Source: Hypomyces perniciosus (lineage: Eukaryota; Ascomycota; Sordariomycetes; Hypocreales; Hypocreaceae). Taken from it: a stretch of 64,000 nucleotides of DNA. Each line of letters begins with the position of its first letter. The first letter of the stretch is position 1. The stretch spans positions 2,790,001 through 2,854,000 of the forward strand of contig SPDT01000004.1 in the NCBI GenBank assembly GCA_008477525.1, given 5' to 3'. The position numbers and the translations under genes were made by a program. The notes below the pieces were generated by a model. That model saw nothing but the letters and a program-made list of their open reading frames with translations, was not told the DNA's origin and searched no databases. Below, piece after piece: positions 63,052 through 64,000 of this stretch.

Positions 63052-64000
63052 TATGGCAGGCGATACAGCTCCGGCTGGTTCCCGGGAGTAGGTAGCGACG
63101 AGGCGCGATTGGTGATGCGTTTAGATCGACATGAACAAGGAGACACCGGTTTCGAACTGAATCAAGGCGAGCAAATGCTTTTTCTTCTTGCTGTCGCGTC
63201 ACCAGCGGCACGGCGCTTAAATCTACTGATCAGCCGGATATCCGATGTTGTCGCAAAGGCGCCTCCCGCTGTTAGTCTGCCGCAGCTCTCACAAGAAACG
63301 AGGAATGCCAGCTCCCTCGAATGAACAATGTAAGTGAACGAATAGGCAGAGGATCAACTACTGCAGGCCATGAACGAAGGGGCCGGGCGGTGGGAGGGCG
63401 AGAATGGTTCAAGACAACGGCAGTGGGGGCTAAACGAGGCAGCCAGCGAGCATATAAAGCACAAGATCTAATCTGTCTCTACTCGAACTAGGATTGGGGA
63501 CATGGGGACGGGGACAGGGCCAGGGCCAGGGTCAGGTCGGTGGATTTGAGAAACCGCAACTGCAAGAGATGGAGACGTTAAGTTAGTGACATGCCAGAAG
63601 GCGCTGCCATGTGGTGGGCGGGGTGTGAAACGGAGACGACGAAGGTGATGAAAGACACGATGGGTCAATCAAGAAGCGTGAATGACGAGGCCAGGATGGG
63701 CGGAGAACCGTGTCGACGATGTTCGGTAGAAGCGTCGGGTCAAGTAGAGTGATGTGATCAATCTCCCAGCCGCTGGTGGCTGGAATTATCATTTTGTGCA
63801 CCCGTTGGCTGGACGACTCACTGGGCGAATGGGCGCGTCCAGATGTGATGGTTGAGTGATGAGCGAGGCGACATGCAGACAGCCCATCGTCGTCTCCATC
63901 CTGCTAGTGGGCGGTGGGGCGCGGCAACTAGCGATCGATGCACTGAGGTTTCATCCATTCCGTCCATCTCACCAGTTCGAGAGGAATGGAGAAAGCCCTC
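63052..64000. other. Upstream region of the reductase, window end
   Basis: This is the promoter and leader of the reductase gene and then unassigned sequence. A short GGGACA/GGGCCA-type repeat lies at about 63495-63535. Frames here have no recognisable features; a gene may begin beyond the window. Confidence 0.45.

Noticed and set aside
1..64000. CRISPR arrays, rRNA genes, telomere repeats, biosynthetic core enzymes
   Set aside because: None is visible; the tandem repeats found are short simple repeats without spacer structure.

Overview
This window is nuclear DNA of a filamentous ascomycete (Pezizomycotina; Sordariomycetes, perhaps Hypocreales, is my guess and is not proven). The evidence is short GT-AG introns of 54-104 bp with CTAAC/CTGAC branch sites; fungal gene families (DUF3433 membrane protein, D-arabinono-1,4-lactone oxidase, bZIP-DUF3425, class III chitinase, Osh1-type sterol transfer protein, pepsin-like protease, ferric reductase); intron-containing tRNA genes; and long A+T-rich blocks where transposons carry G-to-A and C-to-T damage typical of repeat-induced point mutation (RIP).

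Layout. Positions 1-12705 are a transposon graveyard: a RIP-ruined Ty1/copia element (1-3441), a second copia copy (6432 to about 8930) and a Ty3/gypsy element (about 9562-12705), all on the + strand. Short, less damaged LTRs are scattered through it, including a solo LTR nested in another LTR with its empty site preserved elsewhere in the window. A single gene, a class III chitinase (4213-5364, minus), sits between these blocks, and its 3' end is cut by a copia LTR that supplies the stop codon. From 12750 to 64000 the sequence is ordinary gene-bearing euchromatin with two tRNA genes, a MITE-like element and simple repeats.

Genes after 12750, in order: pirin (-), DUF3433 protein (+), disordered protein (-), a 5-kb gene-poor gap, coiled-coil protein with an apparent TTG start (+), F-box protein (+), tRNA-Glu (+), D-arabinono-1,4-lactone oxidase (-), small secreted crystallin-like protein (+), tRNA-Thr (+), bZIP-DUF3425 regulator (-) divergent from a short-chain dehydrogenase (+), F-box/ankyrin protein (-), Osh1-like oxysterol-binding protein (+), peroxisomal acyl-CoA thioesterase (+), secreted aspartic protease (+), five-exon RRM/zinc-finger/G-patch splicing-type protein (-) divergent from MoaE (+), unknown 139-residue protein (-), a knottin-like secreted peptide (-) and a ferric-reductase-type flavocytochrome (-).

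Several gene models are built here from short exons: the 107-residue secreted protein (33654-34165), the 5' exons of the bZIP gene, the first exon of the Osh1 gene, the 139-residue protein and the 73-residue peptide with an inhibitor-cystine-knot cysteine pattern (58296-58581). The last is the most interesting object in the window. No biosynthetic gene cluster, CRISPR array, rRNA or virus is visible. Most genes look like unlinked housekeeping or accessory genes; the only pair suggesting joint regulation is the bZIP/dehydrogenase head-to-head pair.
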